The translations under genes were made by a program, and so were the position numbers. Shown piece by piece: positions 7,496 to 14,810 of a stretch of 19,864 nucleotides of DNA. This DNA comes from an uncultured Clostridia bacterium (GTDB lineage: Bacteria > Bacillota_A > Clostridia > Oscillospirales > Oscillospiraceae): NCBI GenBank assembly GCA_946408145.1, contig CAMJQX010000007.1:1-19864 (forward strand), given 5' to 3'. The notes under the pieces are model-generated. The model made no database searches and had not been told where the DNA came from. It worked only from the letters and a program-made list of their open reading frames with translations. The stretch's first letter is position 1. The number at the start of each line of letters is the position of its first letter.

Positions 7496-8230
7496 TCATA
7501 CCTGCAGCTTTTTGAGCATCTCCCGCCGCAGGCGGTCGATGATCCGCTTTTCCAGGCGGCTGATGTAGCTCTGGGAGATGCCCATCGCGTCGGCCACCTC
7601 CTTCTGCGTGTACTCCGGGCCGTGCGGCAGACCGAAGCGCATGCGGATGATCTGCCGCTCGCGCTCGTCGAGCGCCTCGACCGCCTCCATCAGCATGGCC
7701 ACCTCCGCGTCGTCCTCGAGCGGGCGGGAGACCTCGTCCGCGTCGGTGCCCAGTATGTCGGACAGCAGCAGCTCGTTCCCGTCCCAGTCGGTGTTGAGCG
7801 GCTCGTCGAAGCTCAGCTCGCCGCGCTGCGCGCCGACCTTGCGCAGATGCATGAGGATCTCGTTTTCGATGCAGCGGGAGGCATAGGTGGCGAGCTTGAT
7901 GTTCTTGCCGGACTGGAAGGTGTTGACCGCCTTGATGAGCCCGATCGTGCCGATGGAGATCAGATCCTCGATGTTGATGCCGGTATTCTCAAAGCGCCTT
8001 GCGATGTAGACGACCAGCCGCAGGTTGTGCTCGATCAGGAGCTTCCGGGCCGCCTCGCCGCCCGCCTCCAGCGCCGCGACGGCCGCGTCCTCCTCCTCTT
8101 TCCCCAGCGGCGGGGGAAGCGTGTCGCTGCCGCCTATGTAGTAGACCGAGGGCGGCCGGACGCCCAGGATGCGCAGCAGCTGCTCGCGCAGAAACACGAT
8201 TTGAGGTTTACATAACATACAACAACACAT
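7496..8230 (-). CDS. sigE: RNA polymerase sporulation sigma factor sigma-E
   Basis: A 244-residue sigma-70 family factor that directs mother-cell gene expression in sporulation. Family hallmarks are near identical to Bacillus sigma-E: '[14 protein letters not shown]', '[20 protein letters not shown]' (region 2), '[15 protein letters not shown]', '[19 protein letters not shown]' and '[19 protein letters not shown]' (region 4 helix-turn-helix). It is made as a pro-protein; the expected cut lies just before VYYIGGS, giving a pro-sequence of about 28 residues. ATG 8230 is preceded by GAGGAAAGG. ATG 8218 is an alternative, and a GTG at 8263 lies inside spoIIGA and is unlikely. The start is 7 bases after the spoIIGA stop. 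The pro-sequence opens with four Cys in seven residues (MCCCMLC), which is odd. sigG, often next in Bacillus and many clostridia, does not follow. Confidence 0.95.
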   Translation of the reverse strand: MCCCMLCKPQIVFLREQLLRILGVRPPSVYYIGGSDTLPPPLGKEEEDAAVAALEAGGEAARKLLIEHNLRLVVYIARRFENTGINIEDLISIGTIGLIKAVNTFQSGKNIKLATYASRCIENEILMHLRKVGAQRGELSFDEPLNTDWDGNELLLSDILGTDADEVSRPLEDDAEVAMLMEAVEALDERERQIIRMRFGLPHGPEYTQKEVADAMGISQSYISRLEKRIIDRLRREMLKKLQV

Positions 8231-8237
8231 CCTTTCC

Positions 8238-9056
8238 TCAAAGCAGCGCCTCGAAGCCCTCACCGGAGGCGTTGGGGGAGACGGCGACCAGCAGATCCGC
8301 CGTCTCCTCTCCGTCCAGCAGCAGGCGGTCCGGCCGGAAGACCGGGAGCAGGCCGCTGCCGCTCAGATCGGAATAGGGCAGCAGACGGAAACACCCGGCA
8401 AGCTCCGGGATCTGTCCCAGCGCCTCCAGCAGCTCCACCGGCGGCAGCTCTGTGAAGAGCGCCGCGCTGTCCCGCAGCAGCGGCCGCAGCGCAAGGGGAG
8501 AGGCCACGAGCACATGCCGCCCGGTCAGGGGATCGGAGAGCGCGTTGCCGGTGTCCTCCAGCGCGAGGAAGCCGGCCTCCCGCCCGTGGAGGGAGACCTC
8601 CACCGCGACGCGCCGCCGCTCCGTCAACAGCCGCCGCGCCCGCAGCAGCAGCGAGAGCAGGGCATAGCAGAGGCCGAAGCTCAATAGCAGCGCGGGCAGC
8701 GACAACGCCGCCGGATACGCGCCGAGACTGCCGCCCGCGAGCGACACGGCCCAGAGCGCGCCGCCGAAGACCGCCGCGACCGCCAGCAGCACGCCCGTGC
8801 AGCGCAGCGGCTGCCGCTCCCGACCGAAGGCGAGCATGCCCATGCACAGCCCGCAGCCCAGCCTGCCCGCAGGCAGAGAGAGGAAGACGAAGCGCGGCAG
8901 GAAAACCGCGACCGAGTACAGGGCGCCGAGCAGCGCCGCCGCGAGATAGCGCCGCCTGCGCAGCACCAGGCCGCACAGCCGCCCGGCGGTCAGGCAGAGC
9001 AGATAGTCCGTCAGCAGGCTCAGACAGAACAGGGAGTCGACGTAGATCACTTGCAT
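8238..9056 (-). CDS. spoIIGA: Sigma-E processing peptidase SpoIIGA
   Basis: A 272-residue membrane aspartic protease that cleaves pro-sigma-E at the sporulation septum after signalling from the forespore. It has about five hydrophobic segments in residues 1-140, then a soluble protease domain with '[17 protein letters not shown]'. Asp168 of the DTG-like motif corresponds to the catalytic Asp of the B. subtilis enzyme, which works as a dimer. The C-terminal region has '[18 protein letters not shown]', also typical. Sequence conservation is low outside these motifs, but the position directly upstream of sigE makes the call safe. No Shine-Dalgarno sequence precedes ATG 9056. The only good -10 box ends about 7 bases upstream of the start codon, so the message may be leaderless. 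The gene is divergent from the large wall protein at 9214. Confidence 0.92.
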   Translation of the reverse strand: MQVIYVDSLFCLSLLTDYLLCLTAGRLCGLVLRRRRYLAAALLGALYSVAVFLPRFVFLSLPAGRLGCGLCMGMLAFGRERQPLRCTGVLLAVAAVFGGALWAVSLAGGSLGAYPAALSLPALLLSFGLCYALLSLLLRARRLLTERRRVAVEVSLHGREAGFLALEDTGNALSDPLTGRHVLVASPLALRPLLRDSAALFTELPPVELLEALGQIPELAGCFRLLPYSDLSGSGLLPVFRPDRLLLDGEETADLLVAVSPNASGEGFEALL

Positions 9057-9062
9057 GGAGCC

Positions 9063-9095
9063 ATTGTAGCACGGCGGCCGGGAGGATTTTGTCAG
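9063..9095 (-). promoter_or_regulatory. Candidate spoIIG-type promoter with 21-bp spacer and Spo0A-like box
   Basis: On the minus strand CTGACA (9095-9090) is followed after 21 bases by TACAAT (9068-9063), itself preceded by TGC as in extended -10 elements. The B. subtilis spoIIG promoter is known for an abnormally long 22-bp spacer and for Spo0A binding over the -35. Here TCTGACA overlaps the -35 and matches the 0A box complement TTCGACA at 5 of 7 positions, so the parallel is good but not proven. Confidence 0.5.
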
Positions 9096-9131
9096 ACGCG
9101 GCGCTGCGGACCCTATGCCGGCAGTTTCTCC

Positions 9132-9159
9132 TTGACAGGGGTAGTGCTTGTGATATAAT
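9132..9159 (+). promoter_or_regulatory. Consensus sigma-A promoter of the large wall protein gene
   Basis: Perfect TTGACA (9132-9137), 16-base spacer, perfect TATAAT (9154-9159) with an extended TGA just before it. The predicted start near 9166 gives a leader of about 48 bases. This is the strongest promoter in the window and suggests high vegetative expression. Confidence 0.88.
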
Positions 9160-9213
9160 TATTCTATCTAATTATGCCCATTTTCAGGGCAGCATTTAAA
9201 ACAGGAAGGAAAT

Positions 9214-12200
9214 ATGAAGATGCGTGTTGTGAAACGTTCGATCGCTCTGCTTCTGTGCCTGCTGATGTGCCTGTCGCTCTTCCCGGCCTCCGCCCTTGCG
9301 GAAGAGCTGAGCGGCGCGGAGCCCGCAGAGCTGATGGAGGAGCCTGTGATTGCCGACGAGGCGGAGGAAGCCGCGGAGGAGCCCGAGCCCGCGGAGGAGC
9401 CCGAGCCTCTTGAAGAACCCGAGCCCGCCGCGGAAGAGGCGGAGAACCCGGAAGAGACAGAGAGCCCGGAGGAGGCGGCCCCCGTCGAGGAGCCGGCCAA
9501 GCTCCCGGAGGAGAGCTTCGCCGAGGAAGCGCTTCCCGCCGAGGAGGAGAGCCTTGCCGAGGAGGATCTTGTCGTCTCCGAGGAGGAGCTCGCTTTCGAG
9601 GCCGAGGACGTCTTCGCGGAAGAGGATGCCGAGCCTGATGAGGATATCGAGATCGTCGTTGAGCAGGAGCCCGTCGGCTATGCGCCCGGCGGCCCGGTCG
9701 ACAACGACGAGCTGCTGACCGCCTACGCGCAGCAGCAGCTGGATTCCCTGCGCCCCGGCGCGTCCGCGCAGGGCGTGCACGACAGCGGCGCCGCGCTCTC
9801 CGGCGTGAACCGTACCGTGTTCTACAATCTGAAATCGCAGATCGCCTCCGTGGCTGACGGGAGCAGCACCTCCACCGAGATGTCCATCCCGGTGGCCGAT
9901 CTCGGCCTGAGCAAGACCTCCTGGACTGCTGAGGATCTGGGCGTGGAGAGCATTATCGAAGACAATACCATCTCCGCGGCCGCGATGGCGGCGGTCAACG
10001 CGCAGGTCGGCTTCGTCCTGCGTGAGGTCGTGACCGCCCTGCTGTCCGACTGCCCCTATGAGCTCTACTGGTACGACAAGACGGTCGGCACCTCTCTGCA
10101 GTCCTACAGCTTTTCCGCGAAAACACAGGACGGGGTCGTGGTCCTCCGGATCACCGGCAGCATGACCTTCACCTTTGCCGTAGCCGGCGCGTACTCCGAC
10201 GGTACGACGTACAAAGACGTCCGCAATTCGGACGGCTCCGTCACCCGCTACTACTGCTGCGTGGATCCTTCTGCAACGGCGGGCATCAGCGCGGCTGTGG
10301 CCAACGCAGCCGCTGTCGTCTCCGAGTACGCCGGACTTGAGGATTACTACAAGCTCAAAGCTTTCAAGGACAAGATCTGCGCACTGGTCTCCTACAACAG
10401 TTCGGCGGCCGGCGGCGGCGCGGACTACGGCGATCCCTGGCAGCTGATCTGGGTCTTTGACGGTGACGATACGACCAACGTCGTCTGCGAGGGCTATGCC
10501 AAGGCCTTCCAGTACCTCTGCGACATCAGCAATCTGAGCGCGAGCGTCATGGCCTATTCGGTCACCGGCACCATGAACGGCGGCACCGGCGCGGGCGCGC
10601 ACATGTGGAACATCGTCCACATGGAAAACGGCAAGAACTATCTGGTAGATGTGACCAACTGCGACGAGGGCTCGGTCGGCGCGCCGGACGGACTCTTCAT
10701 GGTCGGCTATACCGGCGGCAGCGTCGATGAGGGTTATTCCTTCACCGCGAATTCCCGTACGATCAGTTACCGATATGAGGACAAGATCCGTGCGGTCTTC
10801 TCCGACAGCGAGCTGACGATCTCCAATCAGTCCTACATCGACGACATCAACACCCCCGACCCCGGCACGGTCCGGACTTTGGAGCACCTCAAGGCCGAGA
10901 TCGCGGACTTCCTTGCGAGCGGAGACAGCAGCCGCACGGTCCGCTTCCTGGAGGATGGCGCCTTCGTGGTGTATGAGGATATCAGTATTCCCATGGGGAT
11001 GAATTTCACGCTCTCCAAGGGCACCCTGATCGTGGAAGACGGCGTGACGATGACCATCGCGCGCGGCGGCACGATCACGGCGAAAAACGCGCAGATCGAC
11101 GGTACGCTGAGCGTCAGCGGCACCCTGTCGATGAGCTCGGCTTCCTCTGAGCTTGAGGTCAGCGGCACACTGGAGAACAAGGGCTCCGTCGTCGTGCTCG
11201 ATACCGGCTTTGTCCGTACGGAGAACATGAAGGCCTCCGGCGGCCGCTACTATGTCGAGCATTTTGCCGGCGACGAGGCTGCGCTCCGCGCCGCCTGCGA
11301 GATCGCCTCGCCCGACAGCGACAGCGCCGTGACCCATGAGATCTATCCCCGCGCCATGATCGCGCTGAGCGCCGATCTGACGATCCCCGCGAACGTGCGC
11401 ATGCGCATCAACAGCGGCACCGGCGTCTCCACGGCGGCAGGCGTCACGCTTATCAACCTCGGCGAGATCGTCAGCAAGCAGTCGCTGCAGCTGCTCGGCA
11501 CACTCCTCAACGACGGCACGCTGACCCTGATGCGCGGCATCAACGCCGAATTCGGCACTTACGACGGCTCCGGCACGCTGAAGGTCTACAAGGACAGCTC
11601 CGATCCCTTCACCCACCTGAGCGGCCTCGACCCGGATGCCTTTGACTCCGAGCTGGGGCAGGACAACTACTGGGCGCTGCATATCAAGCTCTTCGGCGTT
11701 GTCTGGCTCAACGGTGACGGGAGCGTCCTCTGGCAGACCGTCGTGAGCTACGGCACGGTCCCCGTGTACGGCGGCGAGACGCCGACGAAGCCCTTCTCCA
11801 CCTTCAAGGGCTGGGACCCCGAGCCCGCCGCGGTGACGGAGGATACGGTCTACCGTGCGGTCTTTGAGACAAAAGACGGCTGGCGTGAGATCGACGGCAA
11901 GATTTACTACTACGGCGAAGACGGCAAGCCCGTCACCTACTGGCAGCAGATCGACGGCAACTGGTATCACTTCAGCGGCAGCGGCGTGATGGACACGGGC
12001 TGGCTCAAATCCGCGGACAAGTGGTATTACTTCGGCGCCGACGGCGCCATGGTCACCGGCTTTGTGACCGTCTCCGGCCAGACCTATTACATGGATGAGA
12101 ACGGCGCCATGCTTACCGGCTGGCAGAATCTGGACGGGAACTGGTACTACTTCAAGAGCAGCGGCGCCATGGCCATCGGCTGGCTCCAGATCAGCGGCAA

Positions 12201-12663
12201 GTGGTACTACTTCGACGCCGAGGGCGTGATGCTGCGCTACTGGCAGCAGATCGGCGGCGCCTGGTATCATTTCCAGAGCGGCGGCGCTATGGATACGGGC
12301 TGGCTCAAGTCCGACGGCAACTGGTACTACCTGAAGAGCAGCGGCGCGATGGCGACCGGCTGGCAGCAGGTCGGCAGCACCTGGTACTACTTCAACGCCG
12401 AGGGCAAGATGCAGACCGGCTGGCAGAAGATCGGCAGCACCTGGTACTACTTCAAGGACAGCGGAGCCATGGTCACCGGCTGGCAGAAGATCGGCAGCAC
12501 CTGGTATTATTTCCAGAGCAGCGGCGCCATGAAGACCGGCTGGCTCAAGCTGGACGGCAGCTGGTACTATTTCGAAGCTTCCGGCGCGATGGTCACCGGC
12601 AGCAAAACCATCAACGGCAAGACCTACAACTTCAACAGCTCCGGCGTGTGCCTGAATCCCTAA
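9214..12663 (+). CDS. Large secreted protein: transglutaminase-like domain plus 13 cell-wall-binding repeats
   Basis: A 1149-residue exported protein. Residues 1-29 are a signal peptide ending near ASALA. Residues 30-155 are an acidic Glu/Pro/Ala-rich stretch. A transglutaminase-like domain at about 360-520 keeps the Cys-His-Asp triad: Cys425 in 'VCEGYAKAF', His463 in 'AHMWNIV' and Asp479 in 'YLVDVTNCDEG'. Residues about 600-665 and 715-775 are short strand repeats (GTLIVEDGVT, GTLSVSGTLS type) resembling a beta-helix. Residues 828-888 look like an InlB-type repeat ('STFKGWDPEPAAVTEDTVYRAVFE'). Residues 889-1149 are thirteen 20-residue choline/glucan-binding-type repeats (GWxxxxGxWYYFxxxGxMxT). 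It likely binds the wall and crosslinks or cleaves a surface substrate (inference). AGGAAGGA precedes the ATG. The 1160-residue frame on the opposite strand is a shadow. Confidence 0.9.
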   Translation: MKMRVVKRSIALLLCLLMCLSLFPASALAEELSGAEPAELMEEPVIADEAEEAAEEPEPAEEPEPLEEPEPAAEEAENPEETESPEEAAPVEEPAKLPEESFAEEALPAEEESLAEEDLVVSEEELAFEAEDVFAEEDAEPDEDIEIVVEQEPVGYAPGGPVDNDELLTAYAQQQLDSLRPGASAQGVHDSGAALSGVNRTVFYNLKSQIASVADGSSTSTEMSIPVADLGLSKTSWTAEDLGVESIIEDNTISAAAMAAVNAQVGFVLREVVTALLSDCPYELYWYDKTVGTSLQSYSFSAKTQDGVVVLRITGSMTFTFAVAGAYSDGTTYKDVRNSDGSVTRYYCCVDPSATAGISAAVANAAAVVSEYAGLEDYYKLKAFKDKICALVSYNSSAAGGGADYGDPWQLIWVFDGDDTTNVVCEGYAKAFQYLCDISNLSASVMAYSVTGTMNGGTGAGAHMWNIVHMENGKNYLVDVTNCDEGSVGAPDGLFMVGYTGGSVDEGYSFTANSRTISYRYEDKIRAVFSDSELTISNQSYIDDINTPDPGTVRTLEHLKAEIADFLASGDSSRTVRFLEDGAFVVYEDISIPMGMNFTLSKGTLIVEDGVTMTIARGGTITAKNAQIDGTLSVSGTLSMSSASSELEVSGTLENKGSVVVLDTGFVRTENMKASGGRYYVEHFAGDEAALRAACEIASPDSDSAVTHEIYPRAMIALSADLTIPANVRMRINSGTGVSTAAGVTLINLGEIVSKQSLQLLGTLLNDGTLTLMRGINAEFGTYDGSGTLKVYKDSSDPFTHLSGLDPDAFDSELGQDNYWALHIKLFGVVWLNGDGSVLWQTVVSYGTVPVYGGETPTKPFSTFKGWDPEPAAVTEDTVYRAVFETKDGWREIDGKIYYYGEDGKPVTYWQQIDGNWYHFSGSGVMDTGWLKSADKWYYFGADGAMVTGFVTVSGQTYYMDENGAMLTGWQNLDGNWYYFKSSGAMAIGWLQISGKWYYFDAEGVMLRYWQQIGGAWYHFQSGGAMDTGWLKSDGNWYYLKSSGAMATGWQQVGSTWYYFNAEGKMQTGWQKIGSTWYYFKDSGAMVTGWQKIGSTWYYFQSSGAMKTGWLKLDGSWYYFEASGAMVTGSKTINGKTYNFNSSGVCLNP
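11878..12660 (+). repeat. Thirteen in-frame 60-bp repeats encoding wall-binding modules
   Basis: The 3' end of the large wall protein gene is built of 13 units of exactly 20 codons, most beginning TGGC(A/T) and containing a GGTA(C/T)(C/T)A(C/T)TTC core. Neighbouring units at about 12360-12540 are most alike (GSTWYYF in three units), which points to recent unit duplication. Such arrays vary in number between strains. Confidence 0.9.
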
Positions 12664-12691
12664 TTCCGCCGCGGGCAAACACAGACAATAG

Positions 12692-12728
12692 AAACAGCAG
12701 CCTGAGGGAAACCCTCAGGCTGCTGTTT
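12692..12728. terminator. Terminator after the large wall protein, usable from both sides
   Basis: A perfect 17-bp stem, AAACAGCAGCCTGAGGG (12692-12708) with its complement (12712-12728), and loop AAA. TTTTA follows on the plus strand. On the minus strand it lies 20 bases after the stop of the small convergent reading frame at 12749. Confidence 0.9.
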
Positions 12729-12748
12729 TACAATGGCACGTGCGGCTC

Positions 12749-12856
12749 TCACAGGCAGGCGCCGAGCAGCCCGCCCAGGAGCAGGGCCGCCAGATACAAC
12801 AGCTCCGTCAAGTTCTGCATATTGCTGCTGGTGGTGATGACCTCGTTCTCTTTCAT
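12749..12856 (-). CDS. Candidate 35-residue membrane peptide
   Basis: A short frame of 35 residues. It starts MKENEVITTSSNMQNLTE and ends in a hydrophobic run, LLYLAALLLGGLLGACL, long enough for one membrane helix, with a Cys next to the C-terminus. A strong ribosome site, GGGAGGAA, lies about six bases before ATG 12856. A GAGACGC hairpin (12875-12893) stands just upstream in the leader, and a shared terminator stands just downstream. It is unrecognised. It could be a small regulatory membrane protein, a toxin-like peptide or chance. No convincing promoter was found; TATACT on the minus strand near 12915 has no matching -35. Confidence 0.55.
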   Translation of the reverse strand: MKENEVITTSSNMQNLTELLYLAALLLGGLLGACL

Positions 12857-12874
12857 GATCGTTCCTCCCTCTCG

Positions 12875-12893
12875 GAGACGCCCCGCGCGTCTC
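12875..12893. terminator. Hairpin with plus-strand T-run upstream of the RNA methyltransferase
   Basis: GAGACGC (12875-12881) and GCGTCTC (12887-12893) pair around CCCGC, followed on the plus strand by TTTTGTTTG, a terminator shape. On the minus strand the same hairpin lies in the leader of the 35-residue frame, 19 bases before its start. Its role may be insulation of the next promoter or control of the small frame. Confidence 0.55.
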
Positions 12894-12955
12894 TTTTGTT
12901 TGTGATTTAAGTATACATAACATGGTGTCCCATAGAACGGACTTTCAAGCAGTTC

Positions 12956-12984
12956 TTGCAAGAAAAGCGCGGGGAGGATATAAT
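12956..12984 (+). promoter_or_regulatory. Promoter of the RNA methyltransferase pair
   Basis: TTGCAA (12956-12961), 17-base spacer, perfect TATAAT (12979-12984). The predicted start near 12991 leaves a leader of about 33 bases before ATG 13024. Confidence 0.7.
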
Positions 12985-13023
12985 GGTCGGGAATTCGGAC
13001 TGAAAACGCGGAGGAAGCAAAGC

Positions 13024-13860
13024 ATGGCCGATATCCGGGAAATCACAGACTTCGGCGCGCCGGAGCTGGACGTCTACGCCCGCCTGACCGAGGGGCAGCT
13101 CAAAAGCCGCGCAGATCTCTCCAAAGGCCTCTTCATCGCGGAGAGCCCCAACGTGATCCTGCGGGCGCTCGACGGGGGCTGCGAGCCCGTGTCGCTGCTG
13201 ATGGAGCGCAGGCACATCGAGGGCCAGGCGCGCGAGGTGGTGGAACGCTGCGGAGATATCCCACTCTACACCGCGCCGCTGCCGGTGCTGACAGAGCTGA
13301 CCGGCTTCCCGCTGACGCGCGGCGTTCTCTGCGCCATGCGGCGCCGACCGCTGCCCGCGCTGGAGGAAGTGCTCTCCGGCGCGCGGCGCATCGCCGTGCT
13401 GGAGGATATCATGAACCCGACGAACGTCGGGGCGATCTTCCGCTCCGCCGCAGCGCTGGGCATGGACGCCGTGCTGCTCACGCCCTCATGCAGCGACCCG
13501 CTCTACCGCCGGGCCGTGCGCGTCAGCATGGGCACGGTCTTTCAGATCCCCTGGACCCACATCGGCGAGGAACTGACGGACTGGCCGCATCCCGGCCTCG
13601 AACGGCTGCGGGAGCTCGGCTTCAAAACCGCGGCCATGGCCCTGCGGGACGACTCGGTCTCCATCGACGACCCCGCCCTCATGGCCGAGGAGAAGCTGGC
13701 CGTCGTGCTCGGCACCGAGGGGGAGGGCCTGGCCGACGGCACGATCGCCGACTGCGACTATACCGTGCGCATCCCCATGTCCCACGGCGTGGACTCGCTG
13801 AACGTCGCGGCTGCCAGCGCCGTGGCCTTCTGGCAGCTGGGCCGGAGGCGCGCGCCATGA
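13024..13860 (+). CDS. SpoU/TrmH-family RNA 2'-O-methyltransferase
   Basis: A 278-residue SPOUT enzyme that would methylate the 2'-hydroxyl of rRNA or tRNA using S-adenosylmethionine. An N-terminal substrate-binding region (1-110) with 'GLFIAESPNVI' is followed by the catalytic domain with its three knot motifs: 'NPTNVGAIFRSA' (131-142, Asn131 and Arg140), 'VLGTEGEGL' (228-236), and 'IPMSHGVDSLNVAAASAVA' (250-268, Asn260). The exact target nucleotide cannot be told. ATG 13024 has GGAGGAA eight bases upstream; the in-frame GTG upstream is in the promoter and is not used. The stop overlaps the next start as ATGA. Confidence 0.9.
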   Translation: MADIREITDFGAPELDVYARLTEGQLKSRADLSKGLFIAESPNVILRALDGGCEPVSLLMERRHIEGQAREVVERCGDIPLYTAPLPVLTELTGFPLTRGVLCAMRRRPLPALEEVLSGARRIAVLEDIMNPTNVGAIFRSAAALGMDAVLLTPSCSDPLYRRAVRVSMGTVFQIPWTHIGEELTDWPHPGLERLRELGFKTAAMALRDDSVSIDDPALMAEEKLAVVLGTEGEGLADGTIADCDYTVRIPMSHGVDSLNVAAASAVAFWQLGRRRAP

Positions 13861-14693
13861 GCGTCCGGCCGGATTTCCATGACCGCTTCGTCTGCCGCGC
13901 GGCCGACTGCCGCCATTCCTGCTGCCGCGGCTGGGAGATCGATGTGGATGAGGCGAGCGCGGCGTACTATGGATCGATGCCGGGCGAGCTCGGCGAAAAG
14001 CTGCGGCGGAGCCTGAGGCGTGACAAGGAAGGCGCACATTTCGCCCTGACGGAGGACGAACGCTGTCCCTTCCTGCAGGCAGACGGCCTCTGCGAGCTGA
14101 TCTGCGTATCAGGGGAGGATGCGCTCTGCGACATCTGCGCGCTGCACCCTCGCTTCTATGAGGACGTCGGCGACACTGAGCTCTGCGGCCTCGGCCTGAG
14201 CTGCGAGGCGGTCTGCGCGCTGCTGCTCGCATCGGAGGAGCCGCTGCGCTTTTTCGACGACGAGAGCGGGGAGCTTCTGAACATGGAGGAGCTGCTGCGC
14301 TCTCTCGGCCTGGACTGCGATCCGGCGCGGCTGCGCTATGACGGCGCGAAGCCCTCGGACGCTTTTCTCGCCCGCCTCACGGAGACCGAGGCCATCGACG
14401 AGGCCTGGCCCGCGGAGCTTGCGGCGCTCCGTGATGCGCTGCCGAAGCTGCCGGCACCGCTGCCCGCAGGGCCGCGCTATGACAGGATCCTGCAGATGCT
14501 GCTCTACCGCCAGCTGGAGCGGGCGGAGGCGGTCGGCCTGGACATGCTGCTGGCGTATGCCCGCGAGAGCACGGCTGTCGTCGCCGCCTGTGACGCGCTG
14601 CGCGGCTTTGACGCGGAACATCTGCGCCGCTGGTCGGAGCAGATCGAGTACAGCACGGAAAACGTCGGGATCCTGCTGAAAGGACGGAATTGA
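13857..14693 (+). CDS. FliB/YkgJ-like cysteine-cluster protein (putative lysine-N-methylase family)
   Basis: A 278-residue protein whose N-terminal 120 residues carry a dense Cys array: Cys13, 18, 22, 23, 70, 79, 83, 91, 94, 110, 116 and 120. It includes 'CRHSCCRGWEI', 'CPFLQADGLCELI' and 'LCDICALHPRFYE'. This pattern is that of flagellin lysine-N-methylase FliB and YkgJ-type metal-binding proteins; an Fe-S or zinc cluster is probable (inference). Typical FliB is near 400 residues, so the C-terminal half seems short. No flagellar genes are nearby, so flagellin may not be the substrate. ATG 13857 overlaps the methyltransferase stop, showing translational coupling. No terminator follows before the HtrA promoter. 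Confidence 0.75.
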   Translation: MSVRPDFHDRFVCRAADCRHSCCRGWEIDVDEASAAYYGSMPGELGEKLRRSLRRDKEGAHFALTEDERCPFLQADGLCELICVSGEDALCDICALHPRFYEDVGDTELCGLGLSCEAVCALLLASEEPLRFFDDESGELLNMEELLRSLGLDCDPARLRYDGAKPSDAFLARLTETEAIDEAWPAELAALRDALPKLPAPLPAGPRYDRILQMLLYRQLERAEAVGLDMLLAYARESTAVVAACDALRGFDAEHLRRWSEQIEYSTENVGILLKGRN

Positions 14694-14702
14694 GACGCTC
14701 CG

Positions 14703-14732
14703 TTTACAAAACTCTTGCGGAATGTTTATAGT
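14703..14732 (+). promoter_or_regulatory. Promoter of the HtrA-type protease gene
   Basis: TTTACA (14703-14708), 18-base spacer, TATAGT (14727-14732), each one base off consensus. The predicted leader is about 70 bases. Confidence 0.65.
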
Positions 14733-14810
14733 TTCTTGGGACTTTGTTCATAACAAGGTCATAAATTCGGGATATATTACAATCACACCAGACAAACGAG
14801 GTAAGCATCC

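Noticed and set aside
6716..8215. A 499-residue plus-strand frame over the MATE 3' end and sigE
   Set aside because: It crosses the convergent terminator at 7465-7491 and overlaps two well-supported genes in other frames.
8231..8263. GTG start of sigE at 8263
   Set aside because: It would lie inside spoIIGA and add residues not found in the family; ATG 8230 has its own ribosome site.
9196..12678. An uninterrupted 1160-residue frame on the minus strand opposite the large wall protein
   Set aside because: It mirrors the plus gene codon for codon, has no ribosome site or promoter, and its apparent repeats (AADLLPAG type) are the reverse of the wall-binding repeats. The plus gene has a signal peptide, known domains and a perfect promoter.
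12898..12960. Sigma-A or sporulation-sigma promoter for the 35-residue frame
   Set aside because: TATACT is present on the minus strand, but no acceptable -35 at 15-18 bases and no clear sigma-E, F, G or K pattern could be found.
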